Assembly (NCBI GenBank): GCA_027924585.1
Contig: BSBM01000140.1
Span: 10,494,001 to 10,558,000 of the forward strand
Direction of reading: 5' to 3'
Length of the DNA: 64,000 nt
Source of the DNA: Larix kaempferi
Taxonomy: Eukaryota; Streptophyta; Pinopsida; Pinales; Pinaceae
In this document: piece after piece, positions 52,497 to 63,518 of the stretch
Layout: each line of letters starts with the position of its first letter
How positions within the stretch are numbered: the first letter of the stretch is position 1
The notes under the pieces: model-generated
Seen by the model: the letters and a program-made list of their open reading frames with translations, nothing else
Told to the model about the DNA's origin: nothing
Database searches by the model: none
Program-made: the position numbers and the translations under genes

Positions 52497-53611
52497 ATGG
52501 ATCTAAAGCTCACATCTTCCAACTATGTTGAATGGAAATCCAAGATGGCTCTCTTCATGAGATCCAAGAGCTTTACCAGAATACTCAATGGAACGATGGT
52601 AGAACCTCTTAGTGCAGTTGAAAATTCCAAGTACTTGGATAGGCTTGATGAAGCAGTTGGCCTCCTCCTTCTCTGAATTTCTGAATATCTTCACTTCCAT
52701 GTCATCGATATTACATCTCCTAAATAGGTTTGGGACAATATCGAATCCATTTTTGGACAGAAAGATGATATGAAAGGACACAAAGGAGAATGAACTCATA
52801 TGTTTGAGTCCTGATAGCTTCGAATCTATCAATGCCTTCCTCACCAAGTTCAAAAGTTTGATATCACAGTTGAAAAGATATGAGATAGTGAAAGAAGACA
52901 AGCAACTTATTCTTTCCATTCTCTCAAAGTTGGGGGAAAACTTCTCATTTTTTGTCTCTACTTTCCAGTTAGCTAAGATGTCCATTCCAAAATGGAAGTT
53001 TTCCTCTCTTGATGACTTCATCTAATCTCTTACTCAAGAGGAAGAGAAGCTAATCTCCATGGGAATGATCAAACCCAAGTTGGATTCGGCCCTTAGAGCT
53101 TCTAAGGCCAAAGGGAGAATGGTAAATACAAGCAAAATATTTTTGATAAGAGATCGAATGATACAAGGCTTACAGATACTCCATATCAGTCAGATGGGGC
53201 TTCGAACTCAAGGAAGACCAAGCATTCTCAGAAGAAAAGATCCAAGTGCACATATTGTCTTAGAGGTTTTCATCCTGAGAGGGCTTGTATGAGGAAAGCT
53301 ATAGATTTGATGGCTGAGTTACTTGAGAAGAACAATCTTCCTGTACTTGCATGTACAAGGAAGAAAGATACTGTTATTGAACCTTCTAGATCCGAAGACA
53401 AAGAAATATGTCATGCCCTCATGGAAAGTGCATCAACATATTCTTCTTTCATCATAGATTCAGGAGCATCAAGACACATGTCTTCCTCCCAAGATCTCTT
53501 CTCCAGTTTCAAAAGCTCAGTTGGCCCTTCCATCAGATTGGGAAACAATTCATAAGTCTCCTCTCAGGGGATTGGAAGAATCAATCTTGACTATGGTTAC
53601 TTTTTTTATGT
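52497..53611 (+). pseudogene. Copia gag-protease, broken
   Basis: ATG 52,497 starts MDLKLTSSNYVEWKSKM, the usual copia Gag opening (LTSSNY..W). Gag continues through stops and frame changes: stop at 52,674, a further frame at 52,804-53,025 with LSPDSFESINAFLTKFKSLI, then a shift back. A CCHC knuckle CTYCLRGFHPERAC starts at 53,247, and the aspartic protease site FIIDSGASRHMSS has its Asp at 53,458. The frame has a stop at 53,553 and reaches the chromovirus insertion at 53,617. The continuation after the insertion is at 59,756. Confidence 0.88.
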
Positions 53612-53616
53612 GCTTT

Positions 53617-53991
53617 TGTTAGGAACCCATGTCTTTACTTTGTTAGTAGGTTGTTGTTGGACGCATATGCTTTGTAAGTCGTCCCGTAGTATTTGTTGAT
53701 CAATAGTTTGTGTTATTGTTATTGGCGCATATGCTTTGTAAGTCGCCCGTAGTATTGTTGATCCATAGTTTGTAACGGCCCGTGGTTTCGACCCATAGTA
53801 TTGGCGCCTAGAATTAGTATATAAGTGTGTGTTGAGACCTATGAAGGCACCGTGAAGTTATTTGTATTGAGCTTGCTCAAAGGAGGTTGCCCCCTCGAAG
53901 TGGCCTATGATCAATATAAAAGTGATTCTGAGTTCTGTCATTTCTGCTATTTCGCGTATTCTTGTTAATTAATTGTTGCAGGTGCATCACA
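53617..53991 (+). repeat. 5' LTR of the chromovirus
   Basis: Starts TGTTAGGAACCC and ends GCATCACA. It contains two copies of GGCGCATATGCTTTGTAAGTC-like sequence (about 53,659 and 53,725). Confidence 0.96.
53818..53825 (+). promoter_or_regulatory. LTR TATA box
   Basis: TATATAAG in the middle of the 5' LTR is the likely core promoter. The same sequence is kept in the 3' LTR at about 59,577-59,584. Confidence 0.7.
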
Positions 53992-53993
53992 TC

Positions 53994-54005
53994 TGGTATC
54001 AGAGC
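53994..54005 (+). other. Primer binding site, initiator-Met type
   Basis: TGGTATCAGAGC two bases after the 5' LTR. Confidence 0.97.
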
Positions 54006-55026
54006 ACTTTCTTGGGCTCGCTGAGTGAAATTTCTGCCAAAATTTTTTTCGCATCTGTTGCAGGTTCGGATTTGGGAATAATCCCTATCCGCTTAACTGT
54101 GGGAAGTACTTGGGCATAATCCCTAAAACTCATTGTGAGGAGTACCACAGGAACCCCGAAGTAGCTGGCCCATTGAGAGGACCTGCCAACGAAAAAGGGC
54201 AACGACCCCTACCTGATTGACTAGTTCCCACCCGTGAGGTAAACCAAGAGTTGTCATTTGTGGAAAAGCGGTTATCAGTTTTACCTGAGTCGTGGAGTGA
54301 GGGGTACTGCCCCAATACGCAAGCCGTCAGACAACATTGGTGGCCGAGTGAAAACCCTGAACTGTTAGGAAGCCGCACATACATGGGGTCCATATCAACT
54401 TTCAGCTGAACTATTGTCGATCACTGCTGCGCCGTTTCAGATCCATTTTGCAATCCGTTCCAGATCCAGTCGTTCGGCATTGTTCCAGATTCCTTCCGAG
54501 CCGTAGCCGCTCCAGTCTGTTAAAAAAAAAAAAAACCGAGCCGTAGCCGCTCCAGTCTGTTAAAAAAAACGAGTATAAAATTCAATTTTTTCTCCATATC
54601 TCCCTTGTTTTACCTCTGTTTCCCTTGAAATTTTCAGGGAACCCCTTTCATTCCATTATTCATATTTCATTCCTGAGGACCCTATCCTCAATTCCCCTTC
54701 CTACAGCCCGAAATCCCACATTTGTCTATTTTTAGGGTTTGCCATAACTTCCTCAAATTTCACCCAATCACCTTCAAATTTTACCACAGAGTTCCTTTCT
54801 AAATTCTGCTTCTCTGTTCCCCTCTGCCAAATTTTCTTATTCTTTCACCCCACTTCTGAAATCCTCATTTTTGCTTCCCTGTCTACCCAACAGTGTCCAA
54901 AACCTAGTCAAACCCCAATTACCCTTCTGATTTTTTCCCAAATCCAAATTTTCCCTTACTGAAGTAGTTCCTGTTTTTGTTTTCCTACCCAGTCAACAAA
55001 AAAAAAACAAAAAAAAAATCTTGGTT
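54006..55026 (+). other. Untranslated leader of the chromovirus
   Basis: About 1 kb without a coding frame. A segment with CCGAGCCGTAGCCGCTCCAG plus an A-run is repeated at about 54,497 and 54,537. The part before gag is pyrimidine-rich and includes several AG-poor CCTTC runs. Confidence 0.7.
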
Positions 55027-55680
55027 ATGGTTGTCACCCGTGCAGGAGCAAAAACCATGGAGGAAGCACTTGCAGCCATCCAAGCCAAACTCCAGGATCT
55101 TGATGAAAAATTTCTCGGTCTCCATCTTGAACATTTAGCTATGAACAACAAACGACAGTCCGAGTCTTCAGTAGACAATGGGTTCTCTTCTTCCAGCAAT
55201 TTCCGTGGTCCGAAGCTTGATTTTCCTCGCTTCAATGGTACCGATCCAACTGGATGGATCTATCGTGCAGAACAGTATTTCAGTCTGCATACTACTTTTG
55301 ATGTCAACAAAGTTCCGTTGGAATCCTTTCATTTGGAACATGAAGCTCTTCAATGGTACCGTTGGTACATCAAGGCTCATCTAGAGCCCAACTGGCCAGA
55401 CTTTTGCCAGCTCCTTTTACAACGATTTGGTCCTAGTGCTTTTGATGACTTCACAGGAGCCCTCACTAAACTTCGCCAAACTGGAACTGTGAGAGAGTAT
55501 CAAACCGAATTTGAGAATCTAGCCAACCACACCGAAGGATTGTCTGATGAATTTTATCGGAGTTGTTTTATCAGTGGTCTAAAGGATGCCATCCGCTCTG
55601 AGGTCAAAATGTTCCGTCCCAACACAATGATGGAAGCACTAGGGTTGGCTAAGTTGGCAGAAGACAAGATTGCAGCCTAA
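55027..55680 (+). CDS. gag: Chromovirus Gag
   Basis: ATG 55,027 starts MVVTRAGAKTMEEALAAIQ; the frame ends at TAA 55,678-55,680 (217 residues). Residues about 60-180 are the Retrotrans_gag domain (LDFPRFNGTDPTGWIYRAEQ, then ALQWYRWYIKAHLE and FSG-like FISGLKDAIRSEV). Known role: the capsid protein that packages element RNA. The next 12 codons and the pol frame continue in the same phase, so gag and pol were one open frame and this stop is a later mutation: it is one C-to-T change from a Gln codon. An upstream TTG in the same frame is not a likely start. Confidence 0.93.
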   Translation: MVVTRAGAKTMEEALAAIQAKLQDLDEKFLGLHLEHLAMNNKRQSESSVDNGFSSSSNFRGPKLDFPRFNGTDPTGWIYRAEQYFSLHTTFDVNKVPLESFHLEHEALQWYRWYIKAHLEPNWPDFCQLLLQRFGPSAFDDFTGALTKLRQTGTVREYQTEFENLANHTEGLSDEFYRSCFISGLKDAIRSEVKMFRPNTMMEALGLAKLAEDKIAA

Positions 55681-58600
55681 CAACGCTCCAAGCCCACTTT
55701 TGTTCCCTTTCGAAATATGGGTTCTCAGCGACCACCTATACCGCAGGCTCCTCGACCGACTCCTATCAAGCGTTTGTCTGAAACAGAGATGCAAGCACGC
55801 AGAGAAAAGGGGCTTTGCTATAATTGTGATGAGAAATTCACTCGAGAACATAGATGTGTTCAGCAAAAGCTCTATCTCCTGGATGTGGAGTCTCCGCCTG
55901 CCTCTGAAATGGGTGACGAAGATCCAGAAACACTGGATGCTCCGGTCGACTTTCAGGAACCGCCTATTGACCCTCCGTCTCAGGATGACCAGCCAGAGAT
56001 ATCTCTCCATTCTTTAGCTGGAATCACCACCCCCCAAACAATGCGGGTCAGGGGTTACTTCAAGAAGCTTCCTCTTACAATCCTCATTGATTCTGGTAGC
56101 ACTCATAATTTCATTGACCCTCGGATCGCCAAACAAGCTGATTGTTTTATCCATCCTTGCTCCAACTTTGAAGTCATGGTTGCCAATGGGGGCACCTTAC
56201 CTTACAAAGGGAAGTGTCAAAATGTGCGTATCTCTATGGGAGATTATACCTTGCGCTCTGACATGTTTGCCTTGCCCTTAGGAGGATGTGATGTGGTTTT
56301 GGGTGCTCAATGGCTACACACACTCGGCCCTATCTTATGGGATTTTGCCGAACTTTGGATGCAGTTTTCCCTCAATGGACACAAACACACATTGACGGGA
56401 TTACAACCAGGTTCTCTCAGCATCATCAGTTCACATCGCATGGAAAAACTCCTCAAGAAGAATTCACATGGTGTCATCGCTCAGATCCATTCCATCCAGA
56501 TGCAACCATCAACGGTCTCCACTACTCTTTTGGATCTACAACAAATTCTGGATCGATATACAGGTGTCTTTGCTGAACCAGTGGGATTACCACCTTCCAG
56601 GCCAGAAGACCATCGTATTCAGCTCCTTCCTGGCAGCGTTCCTCCCAACATTAGGCCCTATCGCTACCCATTTCACCAAAAAACGGAGATTGAAATGCTC
56701 GTTCGAGACTTATTGAAGCAAGGTATTATTCGCCCAAGCACTAGTTCCTTTTCTTCTCCAGTTATTCTTGTCCGCAAAAAAGATGGGTCATGGCGCCTCT
56801 GCATTGACTTCCGAGCACTTAATCACCTCACCATCAAGGATAAGTTTCCAATTCCTGTTGTTGATGAGCTTCTAGATGAGCTTCATGGGGCTCACTTTTT
56901 CTCCAAGTTGGATCTTCGTTCTGGGTATCATCAAATTCAGGTTCATGAGGATGATATTCCTAAAACAGCTTTCTGCACACATGATGGCCATTATGAGTTT
57001 TTGGTCATGCCCTTTGGCCTCACTAATGCTCCTTCCACATTCCAGGCCTTAATGAATAAAATATTTCGACCCTACTTGTGGAAATTCATTCTGGTTTTCT
57101 TTGATGATATCCTCATCTACAGTAAAACATGGGATGAACATATCCAGCATCTAGATCTTGTCATGCAACTTTTCTCTGACCATCATCTCCATGCCAAGCA
57201 GTCTAAATGTGTTTTTGGACAAAAGGAAGTTGAGTATCTCGGGCAAATTATCTCAGCACAAGGGGTTCGCGTGGATCCTACCAAAATCGATGCCATGAAC
57301 AATTGGCCACATCCTCAGACACTCAAGAGCCTTCGTGGTTTTTTGGGGTTGACTGGCTACTACCGCAAGTTTGTCAAGGATTATGGGAAGATTGCAGCTC
57401 CATTAACTGCTCTATTGAAAAAGGATGCTTTTACATGGACACCTGCTGCTCAGTGTGCATTTGAAAAACTAAAACAAGCTATGTGTACTACACCTGTGCT
57501 AGCTATGCCCGATTTTTCCAAGCCCTTCACTATTGAGAGTGATGCTTGCGGAAATGGAATTGGTGTTGTTCTCCTTCAAGATGAACACCCCATTGCGTTC
57601 ACCAGCAAAGCCCTTTCAGGTAAGAATTTAGCTGCCTCTACCTATGAGAAGGAAATGATGGCTATTTTGCATGCAGTACAGAAGTGGCGTCCATACCTAT
57701 TAGGGAATCATTTCTGTATCAAGACTGATCACCAGAGTCTGAAATATTTCTTGGACCAGCGTGTCTCCTCCCCGGCACAACAGAAATGGGTTAGCAAACT
57801 CATGGGTTATGACTATGAGATCACTTACAAGAAGGGTAAAGACAATATTGTGGCAGATTCTCTTTCTCGCACATTTGATGCCCAAGGTTCTCTTTCAGCT
57901 ATTTCTATGCCTGTTCCAAATTGGTTGCAATATGTTCAACAGGGTTATGTCAATGAGTCTTCCTTATATTAGATCATCCAATGCTTGACCAACAACCCTT
58001 CTGTTGTACCACATTACTCTTGGGATGGTGCTTCTCTGCGATACAAGGGTCGTCTGGTGCTTCCCTAGAGCACAGATATTCAACAGGATGTCTTCTATGA
58101 ACTCCATGCTTCTCCATCGGTCGGGCACTCTGGGTTCCTCAAAACATATGAACGAGCACGGCGTAACTTCTTTTGGCAGGGCATGAAAAGGACAATTCAA
58201 TAGATGGTGGCTGAATGTGATACCTACCAGCGCAATAAGGGTGAAACAACACTCCTTCCAGGATTGCTTGAACCCTTGGCCATACCTACACGGATTTGGA
58301 CAGATATTTCTATGGATTTCATTGAAGGGCTCCCTAAATCTGGAGGGAAGACAGTGATTCTCGTTGTGGTTGATCGCCTCTCCAAATATAGTCATTTTTG
58401 TGCTCTCAACCATCCCTATACAGCCTCCTCCGTCGCTCAAATTTTTATGGACCAGATCTTTCGTCTTCATGGCATCCCTTCTTCCATTGTCTCGGATCGT
58501 GATGCGACTTTCACCAGTCATTTTTGGACAGAACTATTTCGCCACACTGGCACCAAACTGAATATGAGTTCAGGGTATCACCCACAAACAGATGGTCAGA

Positions 58601-59346
58601 CTGAAATTGTCAATAAATGCTTGGAAACTTATCTTCATTGCTTCACCTCGGAACAACAACATCAGTGGGAAAAGTGGCTCCCTCTCGCTGAATGGTGGTA
58701 CAATACCTCTTACCACACTGCCTCTAAAATGACCCCATATGAAGCAGTATATGGTCAGGCACCTCCAGCTCTTCTTCCATACACCCCCACCAGTTCACCA
58801 GTTCAGGAAGTTGACACGGTCCTTCGCAACCGCGATCAGATTCTTTGCATTTTGTGGGACAATCTTCACATGGCAAGAAATCACATGAAGCAACAAGCTG
58901 ATCAGCACCGTTCGGAGTGCACTTTTCAAGTCGATGATATGGTTTTTCTTCGTCTCCAGCCGTACAAACAATCCTCCTTGAAACTCAAAGGGCGTCATAA
59001 GCTCGCTCCAAAGTTCTATGGGCCATATCGGATTCTTCAGAAGATTGGGTCCGTTGCTTATAAATTGGAACTTCCTCCTTCTTCCCGCATTCATCCAGTC
59101 TTTCATGTCTCTTGTCTGAAGAAAGTTCTTGGCACCAACATCATCGGCCAAACGATTTTACCCGGACTGGATAATGAAGGATCCATCCTTTTGGAGCCAG
59201 AGGCCATCCTCAATCGGCGCATGCGTCAGCTTCGCTCTCGCTCTATCACAGAGGTCTTAATTCAGTGGCACGGCATGCAACCAGAGGATGCTACATGGGA
59301 ACCACTCCTTCAGATTCAACAACAATTTCCACATCTAAAGCTTTGA
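55681..59346 (+). pseudogene. pol: Chromovirus Pol polyprotein with three internal stops
   Basis: The frame is in phase with gag. In order: zinc knuckle CYNCDEKFTREHRC (from 55,816); protease LIDSGSTHNF (Asp at 56,089); RT with KLDLRSGYHQIQV, VMPFGLTNAPSTFQ and catalytic VFFDDILIYS (about 57,094-57,123); RNase H with ESDACGNGIG (57,535) and KTDHQSLKYF; integrase HHCC region (about 58,105-58,230); core with WTDISMDFIEG, VSDRDATFTSHF and QTDGQTEIVNKCLE (Asp, Asp, Glu); and a C-terminal chromodomain with VLIQWHGMQPEDATWEP. Stops interrupt at 57,970 (TAG), 58,066 (TAG) and 58,201 (TAG), the last two in the integrase zinc domain; all lie between RT/RNase H and the catalytic core. No frameshift is seen. 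Catalytic residues are otherwise intact. Confidence 0.95.
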
Positions 59347-59362
59347 GGACAAAGATTTTTTT

Positions 59363-59375
59363 AAGGGGGAGGGGA
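59363..59375 (+). other. Polypurine tract of the chromovirus
   Basis: AAGGGGGAGGGGA directly before the 3' LTR. Confidence 0.95.
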
Positions 59376-59750
59376 TGTTAGGAACCCATGTCTTTACTTT
59401 GTTAGTAGGTTGTTGTTGGATGCATATGCTTTGTAAGTCGTTCCGTATTATTTGTTGATCAATAGTTTGTGTTATTGTTGTTGGCGCATATGCTTTGTAA
59501 GTCGCCCGTAGTATTGTTGATCCATAGTTTGTAACGGCCCATGGTTTCGACCCATAGTATTGGCGCCTAGAATTAGTATATAAGTGTGTGTTGAGACCTA
59601 TGAAGGCACCGTGAAGTTATTTGTATTGAGCTTGCTCAAAGGAGGTTGCCCCCTCGAAGTGGCCTGTGATCAATATAAAAGTGATTATGAGTTCTGTCAT
59701 TTCTGCTATTTCGCGTATTCTTGTTAATTAATTGTTGCAGGTGCATCATA
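59376..59750 (+). repeat. 3' LTR of the chromovirus
   Basis: 375 bases; six of its eight differences from the 5' LTR are transitions. It ends GCATCATA, so the terminal CA is TA here. Confidence 0.96.
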
Positions 59751-59755
59751 GCTTT

Positions 59756-60075
59756 ATGTTCCTTCTCTTGCAGCATATTTACTTTCAGTGTATCAAATGA
59801 CTCATATTGGAGAGCCCAAAAGAGTGATCTTTTCGCCAAATGAAGTTGAGGTACAACACATGGTTTCAGGGGAAATCATTGCAAAAGGAGTTGCAAATCA
59901 TGAGACAAAGCTCTATGAGTTTTCCCACTTCTTACCTCTCTCAAAGGAGTTTTCTCTTCGCTCTCATACTCATGAAGAGAGTAGACTATCTCATCTCAAC
60001 TACAAGCTAACTCAAGATGTGGTTGAAGGTCTTCCAAATAGAAAGATTGCTCGTGGCACCTGCAAAATTGCTTGA
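59756..60075 (+). pseudogene. Copia protease C-terminus and pre-integrase segment
   Basis: Continues the copia frame after the chromovirus. LLSVYQMTH and PKRVIFSPNEVEV belong to the end of the protease region, and HLNYKLTQDVVEGLPNRK with GTCK to the pre-integrase zinc segment. A one-base shift near 60,070 moves into the next frame, which continues with CLKGKDRSK. The integrase catalytic core that should follow is absent. Confidence 0.85.
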
Positions 60076-60869
60076 AAGGCAAGGATCGATCTAAGAATAT
60101 TGAGAAAAAGAGGAATCTTGAAGAAGTGCGAATGCTAGATCCAGATCCACAAGAACCTGAAGATCTAGAACCTATTGGTTCAACTCCTATGGCCAAATGG
60201 GCCATCACTACTACATCCACTAGTGATCTTGTTGAAGATCCATCATCATCATATTCTAGTTCTTTTGGTAAAAATCTCACCTATGATTGCTCAAGGGAGA
60301 TATCAGAGATCTACATGCACCTTCAGAAGCAGTTTCATGATGTTCCCACTTCATCAGATTCAGAGTTTGGAAGTGATGATGAGCCAGTTTCACTTGCTTC
60401 TTCACAAGAGTTTTCAGATTCAGAGCTTGAGAGTGATGATGAGTTTCAAGAGAGCGAATCTCCATCACATGATAGTTCAGATTTGGAGTATGAGACATCA
60501 CATGCTTCTTCACATAAGATTTCAGATTCAAAGCTTAGAAGTGTTGATGATCTCCAAGAGAGCGAACCTTCATCACAGGGCAGATCAGATTCAGAGTATG
60601 ACAATGAATATGATGAAGAGAAAATGCTAGATCCACATCTACAAGAACCTAAAGATCTAACAAATTCTAATGAAGATGAGGAAATGAGAGATTCAATTCC
60701 ACAAGAAACTTATGATCTCTCAACTGATTTTCCTCCTCTTCCGAGATGGGCAGCCACTACTCTCATATCTACTGAAGATCTTGTTGGTAATCCAGTTGAT
60801 CGATGGAGAACCGGATCATATTTTCAAAATGGAAGGTTTCATCCTTCTCACATTACTGATCCATTTTAG
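60072..60869 (+). CDS. Acidic frame of the copia element (integrase-RT linker)
   Basis: An open frame of 265 codons ending TAG at 60,867; it continues the pre-integrase frame and has no start of its own. The first and last parts repeat each other: MLDPDPQEPEDLEP then MAKWAITTTS, and later MLDPHLQEPKDL then LPRWAATTLIS. Between them are repeats of SDSE(L/F)(G/E)SDDE type. The ending NPVDRWRTGSYFQ...HITDPF resembles the linker that precedes RT in many plant copia polyproteins. That family comparison is from memory. RT itself is absent, so the frame is a deletion remnant that stayed open or was kept. Confidence 0.6.
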   Translation: MKGKDRSKNIEKKRNLEEVRMLDPDPQEPEDLEPIGSTPMAKWAITTTSTSDLVEDPSSSYSSSFGKNLTYDCSREISEIYMHLQKQFHDVPTSSDSEFGSDDEPVSLASSQEFSDSELESDDEFQESESPSHDSSDLEYETSHASSHKISDSKLRSVDDLQESEPSSQGRSDSEYDNEYDEEKMLDPHLQEPKDLTNSNEDEEMRDSIPQETYDLSTDFPPLPRWAATTLISTEDLVGNPVDRWRTGSYFQNGRFHPSHITDPF

Positions 60870-61106
60870 ATCGATCGATCCTTCTTTGGTAAAGAAGGAC
60901 ACTTGCCTCCTTCAGGGGTAAGTGATGGCATGCTACTTTAGCAACCTTCAGTTTATTTTGAGGGAGGGATTTCTTCCCACTAGGTTTTTCCTCTTTCCTC
61001 ACATAGTTTATTTAGATTGATTGTATGGGGTGACCTTTGGTCTTAGTCACCAGGGCCCTATTTTTTAGATTTCAGTTATTATCTCATAGTATAGCTTGCG
61101 GGGGGG
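60870..61106 (+). other. Copia 3' untranslated part and polypurine tract
   Basis: No frame. GCTTGCGGGGGGG ends at 61,106, directly before the LTR, and serves as polypurine tract. Confidence 0.75.
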
Positions 61107-61908
61107 TGTTGGAATATTCACACCATCATTTTTCAGTTTTGCATGTCTGCATGCATCCAGTCATCTGTATGCAATTACATTCAATTGCATGCATCCAGTC
61201 ATAATCTTGGCGGTCTTCCCAGCACCTAGAGCTTGATTCTAACTCTCTAGAGCCTGTCTACAGCCCCCAATTGGCCTCCCACCTACCTAATGCGCCTTCT
61301 TTGGGTTTATGCATGCCAAGTGCGCCTTTTCTCACCTACCACACTCAGCTAGTGCGCCTTTTCTCACCTGCCTTTAGTTATCACTCAGTTAGGGTGCCTT
61401 ATCTCACCTACCGGGATTTATCACTCAGTTAGTGCATGGATTGAGTAGTTCTTCCACTGATTGCTCATCCTAACTACTTGTAGCTCCTAGTTATCTAGTT
61501 TTGGAGTGCCACTTGACTCTGTGACAGCCTCATGATCCCCCCTTGGAGTCTTCATTCCCTAATTTATGCCTAGATGGTTTTGTTAGACTCAGTTGGACAC
61601 ACTTGACTGACTCTTACCATTTATGACTGATACTACTAACTGTATAATGTCTCCATAGTTATCCAAGCTAGACTTTGAGCTCAGATTCAAATGCCCTACT
61701 TGGCTAATTCGAATCCTATATGATGCTACATCATAGTTATTATAACCACATTCTTTATATTCATTATCCATTGTATGATACTGTTATTGTTCATTATTTT
61801 TTGTTTATGAGTGATTATTGAGTGCCTCCTTCTCTTCTTCTTTGCAACATACTTGAGAGTTTGATTATGAGTTTGTTACAGTTGCTAGATCCCTTGCAGA
61901 TTATCATA
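61107..61908 (+). repeat. 3' LTR of the copia-type element
   Basis: 802 bases, partner of 51,417-52,190. It ends TTATCATA instead of TTATCACA. It has an extra short segment near 61,150-61,190 where CATGCATCCAGTCAT is duplicated. Confidence 0.92.
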
Positions 61909-62028
61909 GGTGTTTTCCCCAGATTTGACCCACATATGACTAAAATGGCTAAAAATGAGAAAATCGGTCTATTTTGAAGGCCAGACTACGGAGGGGGGGG
62001 GATCACCATGCCCCAACTAACCCCAACA

Positions 62029-62975
62029 GAAGTGAATATCCCTCAACTCCCCCCCCTTATCAATCACGACATCCTGATATGAAGGATGACATCATCATTT
62101 GAAGGAGGGCCCAAAGAGATGCCATTGGTGTACTGGAGGGCTAGGAGGGTACTGGAGGTGCTCTGAAGGATAAATATGTGCCTCAGTGTTGAAGAGCTGT
62201 AGCTGGAGTGATAACACAAAGTCGGGTTTATGTGACCCAGTGATCCACCCCTGGAATCCCCAGACACTAACCTTGGGTATTCAATCCCTTTCATGAGGAA
62301 GTCAGTGATGCCAACAATCCATAGTACTTCCAAAGGAGAAACAAAAGCATCCAACCATAACCCCTACCTTAGAAAAAGTTGGCTAAACACCCCTCCTGGT
62401 CAGAAAAATGACACCCTCTCCCTGGGGTACCTATGCAAGTGCATTGGTACTGATACCATCGTAACCCTGGCTCCAACTGCAAGACTAGTACTCCTCTTGA
62501 GGGTGCTTGAGAATCCAAGAATCATCTGGGTACCTGTAGACCTACACACATGTCAAATAATCAAGGATATCAAAATACCATGAGGCAGACACTTTCGTCC
62601 TGGCTTGCTCATCGTAAAAATAAAATAAATGCATAAAACAGTGACTAATCTACATAGACATGAAGAACTTCAAATGAAATGCATGGGTAATTGTATATGC
62701 CTAACTAAACCTACCAATGCTAAACATATAAATCAGAAAAGGTTAAGTAAAATCATACCACCAATGTCACCATTTGAGTAAGCAATTCATACCTCGTGCC
62801 TTACCTTTGTCTTTAAAATGAATCGATGACAAGCTCTTACTGATCACGAAGAAGATACGTACCAGGGTCTCCATCATGATAGGATATGAGGATTGGATGG
62901 CTATGGGGACCTAGGAGATTTGATATTGCTTCCACGGAGAAGGGTTTCTTCCACAAGCTCCATTTATCCAAGATT
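62029..62975. other. Element interior, no gene recognised
   Basis: Shows partial likeness to 32,700-33,020 (CTGGCTCCAACTGC and GTACCTGTAGACCTACACAC near 62,468-62,550 against CTGACTCCAACTGC and GTACCTATAGAACTACACAC), so both are copies of one non-coding region. Frames crossing it have no domain. Confidence 0.55.
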
Positions 62976-63467
62976 CTACGGGGCTAATGTATGGACCATC
63001 TTCATCATATACTGGCGTTGAGAAAAAAATTGCCTGTAATTTGATGCCTGATTGCTACTTTGGGAGACCATTCGTGGAAGTGGAATTTGCAAATATTTGT
63101 ACATTATCTGCAACCTGTTTGAACATTTCTTTGGAGATACAAGCATATTGTTCATCTTCATAAATATCATGTTTGTACCCCTAATGCTCTTTATCATTTT
63201 GAAATTGCCAGTCACATAATTCAAGTTTTCACATTTGAAACGAAAAGATAAACAATAGTAATCATGACAATGTGAAAAGAAAATCATACCTGTCCACATA
63301 CATGTATTTCCTTTATTGGAAATAATTGTTGACAACTTACCGATACTAGACGAAAAGGGATGAACACTTCTCATAGAATATTGTTTATTAGGGCACACCA
63401 TGAACTGAGAGACAATGGAGAGACTTTGCATGTGGCCATCGACAACCGAGTGCACATATTGCATCAC
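62976..63467 (-). pseudogene. Uncharacterised frame in the non-autonomous element
   Basis: 163 codons on the minus strand without a recognisable domain; Met-, Ser- and His-rich. It lies downstream of the acidic frame at 63,519 on the same strand, in the element interior. It may be a decayed extension of that frame or chance. Confidence 0.3.
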
Positions 63468-63518
63468 TACATCATTAAGGAAAGAGAAAGGCTTGATCTA
63501 TTCTTCATCAAATTCAAA

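Larger units (their letters stand above)
53617..59750 (+). mobile_element. Ty3/gypsy chromovirus, structurally complete
   Basis: LTRs of 375 bases each (53,617-53,991 and 59,376-59,750) differ at eight positions by eye (about 2%). GCTTT target duplications lie at 53,612-53,616 and 59,751-59,755. Primer binding site, about 1 kb leader, gag, pol with protease, RT, RNase H, integrase and chromodomain, and polypurine tract are all present in the usual order. The chromodomain and short LTRs place it among chromoviruses; the size of 6.1 kb suggests the Reina-like group, which is inference. Four in-frame stops make this copy inactive. It is the youngest datable insertion in the window. Confidence 0.96.
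51417..61908 (+). mobile_element. Copia-type element lacking integrase core and RT, with a nested chromovirus
   Basis: LTRs 51,417-52,190 and 61,107-61,908 both start TGTTGGAATATTCACACC. Perfect GGTGT target duplications lie at 51,412-51,416 and 61,909-61,913. The primer binding site starts directly at 52,191. The interior has gag, zinc knuckle, protease and the pre-integrase segment, then an acidic frame resembling the integrase-RT linker, and no RT. The chromovirus 53,617-59,750 sits in the protease region. Without it the element would be about 4.35 kb, so it was probably already non-autonomous when invaded. Confidence 0.93.

Noticed and set aside
54130-54393. 87-codon minus-strand frame in the chromovirus leader
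   Set aside because: Antisense to the leader of an element whose coding strand is plus; no domain.
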